From Streptomyces sp. NBC_00690 (lineage in GTDB: Bacteria > Actinomycetota > Actinomycetes > Streptomycetales > Streptomycetaceae): 64,000 nucleotides of DNA. Made by a program: the position numbers and the translations under genes. The DNA is taken from positions 6,165,501-6,229,500 of the forward strand of contig NZ_CP109009.1 in the NCBI RefSeq assembly GCF_036226685.1, given 5' to 3'. The notes beneath the pieces are model-generated. The model was not told the DNA's origin, searched no databases, and was given only the letters and a program-made list of their open reading frames with translations. Shown piece by piece: positions 54,038 to 64,000 of the stretch; the stretch's first letter is position 1; each line of letters begins with the position of its first letter.

Positions 54038-55531
54038 ATGACGGATGGGGGCGTTCCAGTGGACGGCAGCGGCGCCGGGGCAAGTTCCGGCAAGCGCCCG
54101 AACGAGCGGCTGAGCTCATGGTTCGTGCGCAGCGGTTGGTCCAAGGGGGAGCTGGCGCGTCAGGTGAACCGACGCGCCCGTCAGCTCGGCGCACTGCACA
54201 TCAGCACCGACACCTCGCGCGTCAGGCGCTGGCTCGACGGAGAACAGCCCCGCGAGCCCATCCCGCGCATCCTCTCCGAGCTCTTCTCGGAGCGCTTTGG
54301 CAGCGTTGTCGGGATCGAGGACCTCGGGCTGCGCTCGGCCCACCAGTCCCCCTCCGTCTCCGGGGTCGACCTGCCGTGGGCGGGGCCGCAGACGGTCGCC
54401 CTCCTCAGCGAGTTCTCCCGCAGCGATCTGATGCTCGCCCGCCGCGGCTTCCTCGGCAGCTCCCTCGCACTGGCCGCCGGCCCCTCCCTCGTGGAACCGA
54501 TGCAGCGCTGGCTCGTTCCGGCCCCCGGCTCCGAGCCGCCCAAGCCGCCCGCGGCCACCACCGGCGCCAAGACCTCTCGCCTCTCCGGCCCCGAGCTCGA
54601 TTTACTTGAGGCCACCACGGCAATGTTCCGTCAGTGGGACGCCCAGTGCGGCGGTGGGCTGCGGCGCAAGGCAGTCGTCGGCCAACTCCACGAGGTCACC
54701 GACCTGCTCCAGGAGTCGCACCCCGAAGCCACCGCGCGACGGCTGTTCACCTGCGCCGCCGAACTGGCCGAGCTCGCCGGCTGGATGAGCTACGACGTCG
54801 GTCTCCAGCCCACCGCACAGAAGTACTTCGTTCTCGCCCTGCACGCGGCGAAGGAAGCGGGCGACAAGCCCCTCGGCTCCTACATCCTGTCCTCGATGAG
54901 CCGGCAGATGATCCACCTCGGGCGTCCCGACGACGCCCTGGAGCTGATTCACCTCGCCCAGTACGGCAGCCGGGACTGCGCCACCCCCCGGACCCAGTCG
55001 ATGCTGTACGCCATGGAGGCCCGCGCCTACGCCAACATGGGCCAGCCCAGCAAGTGCAAGCGGGCCGTCCGCATGGCCGAGGACACCTTCGCCGACATCG
55101 AGTTCGACCATGAACCGGAACCCGACTGGATCCAGTTCTTCTCCGAAGCCGAACTCAACGGCGAGAACGCCCATTCCTACCGCGATCTGGCATACGTGGC
55201 AGGGCGCAGCCCCACCTATGCCTCACTCGCCGAACCGATCATGGCCCGCGCCGTGGAACTCTTCCGTGACGACACCGTCCACCAGCGCTCCTACGCCCTC
55301 AATCTGATCGGCATGGCCACCGTCCATCTGCTGAAGCGGGAGCCGGAGCAGGCCACCGGCCTCGCCTCCCAGGCGCTCACCGTCGCCAAGCGGGTCCGCT
55401 CGGAGCGGGTCAACACCCGACTGCGCAAGACCGTCGACACCGCGGCCCGGGACTTCGGCCATGTCGCCGAGGTGGTCCACTTCACCGATCTCCTCACCGC
55501 GCAGCTCCCCGAGACGGCGGAGGCGGTCTGA
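54038..55531 (+). CDS. nsdA: NsdA, negative regulator of differentiation and antibiotic production
   Basis: A 497-residue regulator. The N-terminal ~90 residues form a helix-turn-helix-like region (ERLSSWFVRSGWSKGELARQ, then STDTSRVRRWLDGEQPREPI). A linker with a hydrophobic patch and a TPR-like helical C-terminal half follow (SRQMIHLGRPDDALELIHLA, EARAYANMGQPSKCKRAVRM). In S. coelicolor nsdA lies between the ftsY side and amtB, and its loss raises antibiotic output and sporulation, which is the basis of the name here. The ATG at 54038 is used; a GTG at 54059 is possible. Confidence 0.88.
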   Translation: MTDGGVPVDGSGAGASSGKRPNERLSSWFVRSGWSKGELARQVNRRARQLGALHISTDTSRVRRWLDGEQPREPIPRILSELFSERFGSVVGIEDLGLRSAHQSPSVSGVDLPWAGPQTVALLSEFSRSDLMLARRGFLGSSLALAAGPSLVEPMQRWLVPAPGSEPPKPPAATTGAKTSRLSGPELDLLEATTAMFRQWDAQCGGGLRRKAVVGQLHEVTDLLQESHPEATARRLFTCAAELAELAGWMSYDVGLQPTAQKYFVLALHAAKEAGDKPLGSYILSSMSRQMIHLGRPDDALELIHLAQYGSRDCATPRTQSMLYAMEARAYANMGQPSKCKRAVRMAEDTFADIEFDHEPEPDWIQFFSEAELNGENAHSYRDLAYVAGRSPTYASLAEPIMARAVELFRDDTVHQRSYALNLIGMATVHLLKREPEQATGLASQALTVAKRVRSERVNTRLRKTVDTAARDFGHVAEVVHFTDLLTAQLPETAEAV

Positions 55532-55705
55532 CCCGCGCCCCGGGTTCCGACCCTCCCGCGCGCCCTCACACCCCGGTCGCGACGGCCGCCCCGACAACTC
55601 CGACTCGGCTCCCCCGTGCCTGGTCGATCGGGCGGCGTCGCGACCGGTTCCTCGTCCCGGGCACGACAGGGGCGTTCACCGTGGCGTAACACACCCCATC
55701 TCATC

Positions 55706-55743
55706 GTCACCGCGGCGAAACATCGGGTGGCATCGGTGGAAAC
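55706..55743 (+). promoter_or_regulatory. GlnR-binding box upstream of amtB
   Basis: Four half-sites at 11-bp spacing: GTCAC-N6-GAAAC-N6-TGGCA-N6-GAAAC. This fits the Streptomyces GlnR consensus gTnAC-N6-GaAAC repeated twice, with one weak third element. It lies about 100 bp before amtB. GlnR activates amtB-glnK-glnD under nitrogen limitation in S. coelicolor. A further GTAAC at 55686-55690 may extend it. Confidence 0.82.
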
Positions 55744-55845
55744 CGCACCCGACCACTGTCTGGCGCATAACCACCGGCCCGCCGCCGAACCGTTCCGGCG
55801 CTGCCCGCACGCCGCACGAGGCCGCACGACGACGAGGAGACGCCG

Positions 55846-57536
<1,691 letters not shown>

Positions 57537-57606
57537 GGACTGCCCCGTGATCCACCGCGGATCAACGGGACAGCCCTGAGTCAGAACAGCGAGAAAGGCC
57601 GAACGG

Positions 57607-60069
57607 GTGTCGAGCACGGTAGTGAGCACCGAAGCGGAAGACTCGGGACCCCGTGGCTACGCGGCGGCCCGGCTGCACCTCCTCAACGACGGGGAGCAGA
57701 CCGGGCCGGCGCGCCGCGCCGCCCTCGCCGCACTCACCGACCAGTGGCTCGCCGCGCTCTTCCGCTCCGCCTGCCGCGCCACCGGTATCCACACCGCCGC
57801 ACTCGTGGCCACCGGTGGCTACGGCCGCGGCGAACTCTCCCCCCGCAGCGACCTCGACCTGCTGCTCCTCCACGACGGCAGCGCGGACCGCGGCGCACTC
57901 GCCGCCCTCGCGGACCGCCTCTGGTACCCCGTCTGGGACCTCGGGCTCGCCCTCGACCACTCCGTCCGCACCCCCGGCCAGGCGCTCAAGACGGCGGCCG
58001 ACGACCTCAAGGTCCAACTTGGCCTCCTGGACGCCCGGGCGGTCGCGGGAGAACTCGGACTGGTCGCCGCCCTGCGCACAGCCGTCCTCGCCGACTGGCG
58101 CAACCGGGCTCCGAGCCGGCTGCCGGCGCTCCATGAACTCGGCCGTGAACGTGCCGAGCGCCAGGGCGAACTGCGCTACCTCCTCGAACCCGACCTCAAG
58201 GAGGCCCGCGGCGGGCTGCGCGACTCCACCGCCCTGCGCGCCGTCGCCGCCTCCTGGATCGCCGACGCACCCCGTCGGCAGGGCCTCGACCGGGCCCGCC
58301 GCACCCTCCTCGACACCCGCGACGCCCTCCATCTGACCACCGGACGCGCCACCGACCGGCTCGCGCTCCAGGAACAGGACCAGGTCGCCGCCGCACTCGG
58401 CCTCCTGGACGCGGACACGCTGCTGCGCCAGGTGTACGAAGCCGCCCAGACCATGTCGTACGCCAGTGACGTCACCTGGCGCGAGGTGCACCGGGTACTG
58501 GGGGCCAGGAGCACCCGCCCCCGGCTGCGGCCCCGACGACGCACCGAACCGGAGCGGACCTCGCTGGCCGAAGGGGTCGTCGAACAGGACGGGGAAGCCG
58601 TCCTCGCGCGAACCGTCCGGCCCGATCGTGACCCCGTACTGCCCCTGCGTGCCGCAGCCGCCGCCGCCCAGGCCGGTCTGCCGCTCTCCCCGCACGCGGC
58701 CCGCCGCCTCGCCGCCGAGTGCCCGCCGCTCCCGCTGCCCTGGCCCGCCCAGGCGCGGGAGGAGTTCATCACCCTGCTGGGCGCGGGGGAGTCCGCCGTA
58801 CCGGTCTGGGAGGCGCTGGACGCCGAGGGCCTGATCACCCGGCTCCTGCCCGACTGGGAACGCGTCCGCTGCCGCCCCCAGCGCAACGCCGTCCACACAT
58901 GGACCGTCGACCGCCATCTCGTGGAGACCGCCGTAAGGGCCTCGGCGCTCGCCCGCAGCGTCGGCCGCCCCGATCTCCTGTTGATCGCCGCGCTCCTCCA
59001 TGACATCGGCAAGGGCTGGCCGGGCGATCACTCGACGGTCGGCGCCACCATCGCCCGGGACATGGCCCTCCGGATCGGTTTCGACCGGGCAGACGCCGAG
59101 ATCGTCGCCACGCTCGTCCGACACCATCTCCTGCTCGTACAGACCGCCACACGACGCGATCTGGCGGACCCGGCGACCGTGCGCTCGGTGGCCGGGGCCG
59201 TCGGCTCCACCACCGTCCTGGAACTGCTCCACGCCCTCACCGAGGCCGATGCGCTGGCCACCGGACCCGCGGCCTGGTCCGGCTGGCGCGGCCTCCTGGT
59301 CGCCGACCTCGCCGCCCGGGTGGCGGAGGCGCTCGTCGGCACGGGCGGGGGCGAGCGCCCGGCACCCACCGCACTCACGGCCGACCATGAACGCCTCGCC
59401 GTCGAGGCACTGCGCACCGGTGGCCCCGTCCTCTCCCTGACGGCCCAGGCCGAAGCCGGCTCGGTGACCTCGCCCGAAAACGAACCGGAACCCGTCGGCG
59501 CGCAGTTGTCGATCGCGCTGCCCGACCGGCCGGGAATCCTGCCAGCGGTCGCCGGGCTGCTGGCCCTGCACCGGCTCACGGTCCGATCCGCAGAACTGAG
59601 GACGGTGGGGCCGCTGCCCGGTGGAGGCGACCAGAGCGCGCTCGTCCTGGCCTGGCGGGTCGCGGCGGCGTACGGCTCGCTGCCCCAAGCGGCCAGGCTG
59701 CGCAGCGATCTCGTACGGGTCCTTCAGAGGCAGCTCGACATCGCTGCCAGGCTGGCCGAACGCGAGGCCGCCTATCCGAGCAGACGAGGAGCGGGGGCGC
59801 CGCCCCCGCGGGTGAGGGTCGTCCCCGCCGCGTCCCACCACGCCACGGTGATCGAGGTCCGGGCCCAGGACGCCCCCGGGCTGCTCCATCGCATCGGACT
59901 CGCGTTCGACGAAGGGGGCGAGGGAGGCGTACGGGTACGCAGTGCCCATGTGTCCACCCTGGGCGCGAACGCCGTGGACGCCTTCTACGTCACCGATCTG
60001 ACCGGCCGCCCGCTGGCGGCGTCCGCAGCCGCCGAACTCGCGCGCTCCATCGAGCGACAACTCGGCTGA
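57607..60069 (+). CDS. glnD: PII nucleotidyltransferase GlnD
   Basis: An 820-residue bifunctional enzyme. The nucleotidyltransferase domain has GGYGRGELSPRSDLDLLLLH near 70-89. The HD hydrolase domain has HDIGKGWPGDHS near 464. Two ACT domains, near 633 (LPDRPGILPAVAGLL) and 747 (AQDAPGLLHRIGLAF), likely bind glutamine. In Streptomyces the enzyme adenylylates GlnK Tyr51 rather than uridylylating it. GTG start, 70 bp after glnK. Confidence 0.95.
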   Translation: MSSTVVSTEAEDSGPRGYAAARLHLLNDGEQTGPARRAALAALTDQWLAALFRSACRATGIHTAALVATGGYGRGELSPRSDLDLLLLHDGSADRGALAALADRLWYPVWDLGLALDHSVRTPGQALKTAADDLKVQLGLLDARAVAGELGLVAALRTAVLADWRNRAPSRLPALHELGRERAERQGELRYLLEPDLKEARGGLRDSTALRAVAASWIADAPRRQGLDRARRTLLDTRDALHLTTGRATDRLALQEQDQVAAALGLLDADTLLRQVYEAAQTMSYASDVTWREVHRVLGARSTRPRLRPRRRTEPERTSLAEGVVEQDGEAVLARTVRPDRDPVLPLRAAAAAAQAGLPLSPHAARRLAAECPPLPLPWPAQAREEFITLLGAGESAVPVWEALDAEGLITRLLPDWERVRCRPQRNAVHTWTVDRHLVETAVRASALARSVGRPDLLLIAALLHDIGKGWPGDHSTVGATIARDMALRIGFDRADAEIVATLVRHHLLLVQTATRRDLADPATVRSVAGAVGSTTVLELLHALTEADALATGPAAWSGWRGLLVADLAARVAEALVGTGGGERPAPTALTADHERLAVEALRTGGPVLSLTAQAEAGSVTSPENEPEPVGAQLSIALPDRPGILPAVAGLLALHRLTVRSAELRTVGPLPGGGDQSALVLAWRVAAAYGSLPQAARLRSDLVRVLQRQLDIAARLAEREAAYPSRRGAGAPPPRVRVVPAASHHATVIEVRAQDAPGLLHRIGLAFDEGGEGGVRVRSAHVSTLGANAVDAFYVTDLTGRPLAASAAAELARSIERQLG

Positions 60070-60224
60070 GACCGGCCAGCCCCCGAGCCCGGACCGGGGT
60101 GCCCGGGCCCCTCCGGACAGCGGTGCGAGCCGGCGCTGGCGACGGCGCGGGCGCACATCCGGCCGGGCCGGATAGTCTGGAGGGCGATTCCCACTGCCCC
60201 CGACTCTGAGGACCGACGAGCGCC

Positions 60225-61772
60225 GTGTTCGACACTCTTTCCGACCGCTTGGCGAATACCTTCAAAACCCTGAGGGGCAAGGGTCGCCTCAGCGAGGCGG
60301 ACATCGACGGCGCGGCCCGGGAAATCCGTATCGCCCTGCTCGAAGCGGATGTCGCCCTCCCCGTCGTACGGGCCTTCATCGCGAGCGTCAAAGAGCGAGC
60401 CCGGGGCGCCGACGTCTCCAAGGCGCTCAACCCGAGCCAGCAGTTCATCAAGATCGTCAACCAGGAACTGGTCTCCATCCTGGGTGGCGAGACCCGTCGG
60501 CTGCGCTTCGCCAAGACCGCGCCGACGGTCATCATGCTCGCCGGTCTCCAGGGTGCGGGTAAGACCACCCTCGCCGGCAAGCTCGGCCGCTGGCTCAAGG
60601 AGCAGGGCCACTCCCCGCTGCTGGTCGCCTGTGACCTCCAGCGTCCGAACGCCGTCAACCAGCTCTCGGTCGTCGCCGAGCGCGCCGGTGTCGCCGTGTA
60701 CGCGCCCGAGCCGGGCAACGGTGTCGGCGACCCGGTCCAGGTCGCCAAGGACTCCCTGGAGCACGCCCGGGCCAAGCAGTACGACGTGGTCGTCGTCGAC
60801 ACCGCCGGCCGGCTCGGCATCGACCAGGAGCTGATGCAGCAGGCCGCGGACATCCGCGACGCCGTCAGCCCCGACGAGATCCTCTTCGTCGTCGACGCGA
60901 TGATCGGCCAGGACGCGGTCAACACCGCCGAGGCGTTCCGCGACGGCGTCGGCTTCGACGGCGTCGTCCTCTCCAAGCTCGACGGCGACGCCCGCGGTGG
61001 TGCGGCGCTCTCCATCGCGCACGTCACCGGTCGCCAGATCATGTTCGCCTCCAATGGCGAGAAGCTGGACGAATTCGACGCGTTCCACCCCGACCGGATG
61101 GCGTCCCGCATCCTCGGCATGGGTGACGTACTGAGCCTGATCGAGCAGGCCGAGAAGACCTTCAGCCAGGAAGAGGCCGCCAAGATGGCCTCCAAACTGG
61201 CGAGCAGCAAGGGCAAGGACTTCACGCTCGACGACTTCCTGGCGCAGATGGAGCAGGTCAGGAAGATGGGCAGCATCAGCAAGCTGCTCGGGATGCTGCC
61301 CGGCATGGCTCAGATGAAGGACCAGATCAACAACATCGACGAGCGCGATGTCGACCGTACGGCCGCCATCATCAAGTCGATGACCCCGGGCGAGCGCCAC
61401 GACCCGACCATCATCAACGGCTCGCGCCGGGCCCGGATCGCCAAGGGTTCGGGTGTCGAGGTCAGCGCGGTGAAGTCCCTCGTCGAGCGGTTCTTCGAGG
61501 CCCGCAAGATGATGTCGAGGATGGCCCAGGGCGGCGGGATGCCCGGGATGCCGGGCATCCCCGGCATGGGCGGCGGTGCGGGGCGTCAGCGCAAGCAGCA
61601 GAAGCAGGCCAAGGGCAAGCGCCGCAGCGGCAACCCGATGAAGCGCAAGGCCGACGAAGAGGCCGCAGCCGAGAAGCGGGAGCAGGCCGCACAGGGCGGC
61701 GCCTTCGGCCTTCCGGCCGAGGAGGACAAGAACTTCGAACTGCCGGACGAGTTCAAGAAGTTCATGGGCTGA
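60225..61772 (+). CDS. ffh: Signal recognition particle protein Ffh
   Basis: A 515-residue SRP54-type GTPase that binds signal peptides and 4.5S RNA. N domain ~1-90; G domain with GLQGAGKTTLAGKLG near 107, DTAGRLGIDQ near 192 and SKLDGDARGG; Met-rich M domain ~300-445 with GGGMPGMPGIPGMGGGAG. A Lys/Glu-rich C-terminal extension follows. GTG start with GAGGA 12 bases upstream. A 17-bp hairpin follows. Confidence 0.97.
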   Translation: MFDTLSDRLANTFKTLRGKGRLSEADIDGAAREIRIALLEADVALPVVRAFIASVKERARGADVSKALNPSQQFIKIVNQELVSILGGETRRLRFAKTAPTVIMLAGLQGAGKTTLAGKLGRWLKEQGHSPLLVACDLQRPNAVNQLSVVAERAGVAVYAPEPGNGVGDPVQVAKDSLEHARAKQYDVVVVDTAGRLGIDQELMQQAADIRDAVSPDEILFVVDAMIGQDAVNTAEAFRDGVGFDGVVLSKLDGDARGGAALSIAHVTGRQIMFASNGEKLDEFDAFHPDRMASRILGMGDVLSLIEQAEKTFSQEEAAKMASKLASSKGKDFTLDDFLAQMEQVRKMGSISKLLGMLPGMAQMKDQINNIDERDVDRTAAIIKSMTPGERHDPTIINGSRRARIAKGSGVEVSAVKSLVERFFEARKMMSRMAQGGGMPGMPGIPGMGGGAGRQRKQQKQAKGKRRSGNPMKRKADEEAAAEKREQAAQGGAFGLPAEEDKNFELPDEFKKFMG

Positions 61773-61799
61773 CCCGGTTCGACGCACCGGTCGACGGCT

Positions 61800-61845
61800 G
61801 ACGACTGCGGCACCCGACTCCCTGCGAGCGGGTGCCGCAGTCGTC
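61800..61845 (+). terminator. Terminator of ffh
   Basis: A perfect 17-bp stem (61800-61816 with 61829-61845) and a 12-base loop, 28 bp after the ffh stop. Confidence 0.88.
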
Positions 61846-61939
61846 TGTGCGCCCCCTGTTCCACGCTGGTGGAGCCAGTCGCGGCGTCCACCGTTGAGCC
61901 CCACCGATGAGCGGCCCGCGTCGCCGTACGATGAGCGCC

Positions 61940-63352
61940 ATGGCCAAGGCACCCGTACTCACCCCGCAGTCGGACGACTTTCCCCGCTGGTACCAAGACC
62001 TCATCACCAAGGCCGAATTGGCGGACAACGGGCCGGTGCGCGGCACCATGGTCATCCGGCCGTACGGGTATGCCCTGTGGGAGCGGATGCAGCAGGAACT
62101 GGACGCCCGGATCAAGGCCGCCGGCGCCCAGAACGCCTACTTCCCCCTCTTCATCCCGCAGTCCTATCTGACCCGGGAAGCCGAGCACGTCGAGGGCTTC
62201 GCACCCGAACTGGCGGTCGTCACCCACGGGGGCGGCAAGGAACTCGATGAACCCGTCGTGGTCCGCCCCACCTCCGAGACGATCATCAACGACTACTTCG
62301 CCAAGTGGGTGCAGAGCTACCGGGACCTGCCGCTGCTGATCAACCAGTGGGCCAATGTCGTCCGCTGGGAGATGCGTCCGCGTGTCTTCCTCCGTACGAC
62401 CGAGTTCCTCTGGCAGGAGGGCCACACTGCGCACGCCACGCAGGAGGAGGCGCGCGACTACGCCGCCCATATCCACCGCGACGTGTACGCGGACTTCATG
62501 GTGAACGTCCTCGGCATCGATGTGCTCCTCGGTCGCAAGACCCCCAGGGAGCGGTTCGCCGGAGCCATCAACACCCTCACCCTCGAAGGGATGATGGGCG
62601 ACGGCAAGGCGCTCCAGATGGGCACGAGCCATGAACTCGGCACCAACTTCGCCCGCGCCTTCCACACCCGGTACCTCTCGAAGGAGGGCCAGCAGGAGTT
62701 CGTCTGGCAGACCTCGTGGGGCGCTTCCACCCGGATGATCGGCGGATTGATCATGTCCCACGGCGACGACGACGGATTGCGCGTACCGCCCCGGCTCGCG
62801 GCCGTGCAGGTCGTCGTCATGGCCATCAAGGGCGATGAGTCCGTCGCGGCGGTCCACGAGATCGGTGATCGACTCCGGGCGGCCGGTGTGCGCGTCCAGG
62901 TCGACGACCGGATCGACACCCCCTTCGGCCGGCGTGCGGTGGACTGGGAACTGAAGGGCGTACCCGTACGGGTCGAAGTGGGGCCGCGCGACCTGGCAGC
63001 CGGGACCGCGATGCTCGTTCGCCGCATTTCCGGCGGTAAGGAGCCGGTGCACATCGACACCCTGACGGCGCGCGTTCCCGCACTGCTCGATGAGGACCAG
63101 GGCGTACTGCTGCGGCAGTCGCGGGAGCGGAGGGAGTCCCGTACCAGTGACGTCACCGCGATCGAGGATGCGGCGCAGGCGGCCCTGGCCGGCGGTTGGG
63201 CGCGGATTCCCTGGTCGGTACTGGGGCGGGACGGCGAGGCTGCCCTCGCCGAGCGGGGTGTGTCGGTGCGCTGTCTGATCACGGAGGATGGCTCGGTGCC
63301 TGCCGAGGACGATGCCCCCGGCACCCTCGCCGTCGTGGGCCGGGCGTACTGA
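61940..63352 (+). CDS. proS: Prolyl-tRNA synthetase (archaeal/eukaryotic-like, short form)
   Basis: A 470-residue class II synthetase of the short archaeal/eukaryotic type without the bacterial editing insert. Motif 2 RWEMRPRVFLRTTEFLWQEGHTAH and the motif 3 region (SWGASTRMIGGLIMSHGDDDG) are intact, with the anticodon-binding domain after ~290 and the zinc-like C-terminal domain. Many actinomycetes carry this form besides a long bacterial proS elsewhere, so it may be a second enzyme. The start MAKAPVL at 61940 matches the family; in-frame ATGs at 61907 and 61931 are alternatives. Confidence 0.93.
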   Translation: MAKAPVLTPQSDDFPRWYQDLITKAELADNGPVRGTMVIRPYGYALWERMQQELDARIKAAGAQNAYFPLFIPQSYLTREAEHVEGFAPELAVVTHGGGKELDEPVVVRPTSETIINDYFAKWVQSYRDLPLLINQWANVVRWEMRPRVFLRTTEFLWQEGHTAHATQEEARDYAAHIHRDVYADFMVNVLGIDVLLGRKTPRERFAGAINTLTLEGMMGDGKALQMGTSHELGTNFARAFHTRYLSKEGQQEFVWQTSWGASTRMIGGLIMSHGDDDGLRVPPRLAAVQVVVMAIKGDESVAAVHEIGDRLRAAGVRVQVDDRIDTPFGRRAVDWELKGVPVRVEVGPRDLAAGTAMLVRRISGGKEPVHIDTLTARVPALLDEDQGVLLRQSRERRESRTSDVTAIEDAAQAALAGGWARIPWSVLGRDGEAALAERGVSVRCLITEDGSVPAEDDAPGTLAVVGRAY

Positions 63353-63759
63353 TCGACCGTGTGCCCGGCTGGTTCCCGACCTCATGGGGACGGTGCGGCT
63401 CCTCGGGGCTTCGGCGGGAGCTTCGGCCTGGGGGCACGGCGGGGAACTGCCGGGCACACCGCTCACAGAGCCCGGCGGTGGTCACCGTTGTCTTTCGGGC
63501 CGGTTGAAAACCACCCCACCGGGATGCCCGTGCGCGGAAGATGTTCCTGTGCATCCCGGCGAATGCCCAAAATTCGTATGCCAGGGCCGGCACATCGACG
63601 GAGGCGCTACATGCCACCTTGGGGCGAGCTGTGCCGCTTCTCCGTAGATTCTGCGCACCCGCCCCGTCAGGACGCATCATCTCCAACTGACTGGTACGTG
63701 CAAAATATTTGAGATGCCCCGTAATGGAACCCGGGGGCCGTCAGGCTCGTTATCACGAC
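63353..63759. other. 407-bp intergenic region after proS
   Basis: No gene is supported. GC falls toward 63660-63760 (for example GCAAAATATTTGAGATG near 63700), unlike the rest of the window. This may be a promoter for the last gene or the edge of acquired DNA. No direct repeat or tRNA fragment was seen here. Confidence 0.4.
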
Positions 63760-64000
63760 GTGAGCACGACACCACCTGTTCTCGCCGCAGAGCTGGCACA
63801 GGCATGGGCCGATATTCAGCGGCACCACCCTGAGCTGCCAGATCTTGCCGCGCCAGAGTCCCTGATCGGAGAGTCCTCGTCCGCTTGCGGCGCTGAACTC
63901 TCCTTCGAGCGACTGCTTCATGAAGCAGTCCACGGCATTGCCGCTGCGCGAGGCGTCCGTGACACCTCACGCGCCGGCCGCTATCACAACCGTCGCTTCC
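63760..64000 (+). CDS. HExxH putative metallopeptidase, cut by the window edge
   Basis: The first 80 residues of an open frame starting GTG at 63760 (STTPPVLAAELAQAWADIQ) that runs past the end. It carries HEAVH, an HExxH zinc-peptidase motif, in FERLLHEAVHGIAAARGVRD, followed by RAGRYHNRRF. As I recall, proteins like this occur beside integrases on Streptomyces integrative elements. Codons such as CCA, CTT, GAT and CCT are more frequent than in the housekeeping genes. Partial, so the domain call is tentative. Confidence 0.72.
   Translation, partial: MSTTPPVLAAELAQAWADIQRHHPELPDLAAPESLIGESSSACGAELSFERLLHEAVHGIAAARGVRDTSRAGRYHNRRF

Overview
The window looks like a piece of the core chromosome of a Streptomyces. 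It is very GC-rich, codons mostly end in G or C, GTG starts are common, and the order of housekeeping genes (gltX, tRNA-Gln/Glu cluster, ndgR-leuCD, hupS, gpsA-ddlA, thiL-thiD-rpmB, recG-rsmD-coaD, rpmF-rnc-mutM, smc, glcP, ftsY, nsdA, amtB-glnK-glnD, ffh, proS) matches, as far as I recall, the S. coelicolor region around SCO5540-SCO5587. Database identity was not tested; names rest on motifs and on this synteny.

Layout. 1-11 kb: two tandem conservons on the minus strand, each cvnA-B-C-D (NIT-domain histidine-kinase-like sensor, roadblock protein, DUF742 protein, small GTPase). The two cvnD genes are almost identical at DNA level. 11.5-15 kb: a tiny unknown gene with a duplicated motif, an FAH-family enzyme overlapping gltX, and a HAD hydrolase. 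15.0-15.6 kb: five tRNA genes (Gln, Glu, Glu, Gln, Glu). 15.8-20.2 kb: ndgR divergent from leuCD across a palindromic operator, a small unknown gene and the HU protein HupS with a Lys-rich tail. 20.3-29.3 kb: cofC, plsC-gpsA, ddlA, a stand-alone Lrp sensor domain, thiL-thiD, rpmB and a DAK2/FakA-like protein. 29.4-34.2 kb: a two-gene minus-strand operon, an HSP90-family ATPase coupled to a large TPR protein, placed between two housekeeping genes. 34.4-44.4 kb: recG, rsmD, coaD, a DivIVA/AtpF-like coiled-coil protein, YceD/DUF177, rpmF, rnc, mutM, a secreted CAP-domain protein, acyP and a small coiled-coil protein. 44.6-55.5 kb: smc, a glucose-type MFS permease, an Eis-like acetyltransferase, ftsY, a primase/polymerase-like protein and nsdA. 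55.7-61.8 kb: a GlnR box, then amtB-glnK-glnD and ffh. 61.9-64 kb: proS, then an edge-truncated HExxH protein with different codon use.

Working together: amtB-glnK-glnD form the ammonium uptake and PII modification module under probable GlnR control; ffh and ftsY are the two GTPases of the SRP pathway; ndgR-leuCD is amino-acid-responsive leucine synthesis; the cvn pair and nsdA are developmental and antibiotic-regulation genes. The parts least explained by known biology are the homogenised cvnD duplication, the expanding disordered repeat in CvnA2, the HSP90-TPR operon, the small ANPRRT-motif protein and the possible mobile-element edge at the right end.
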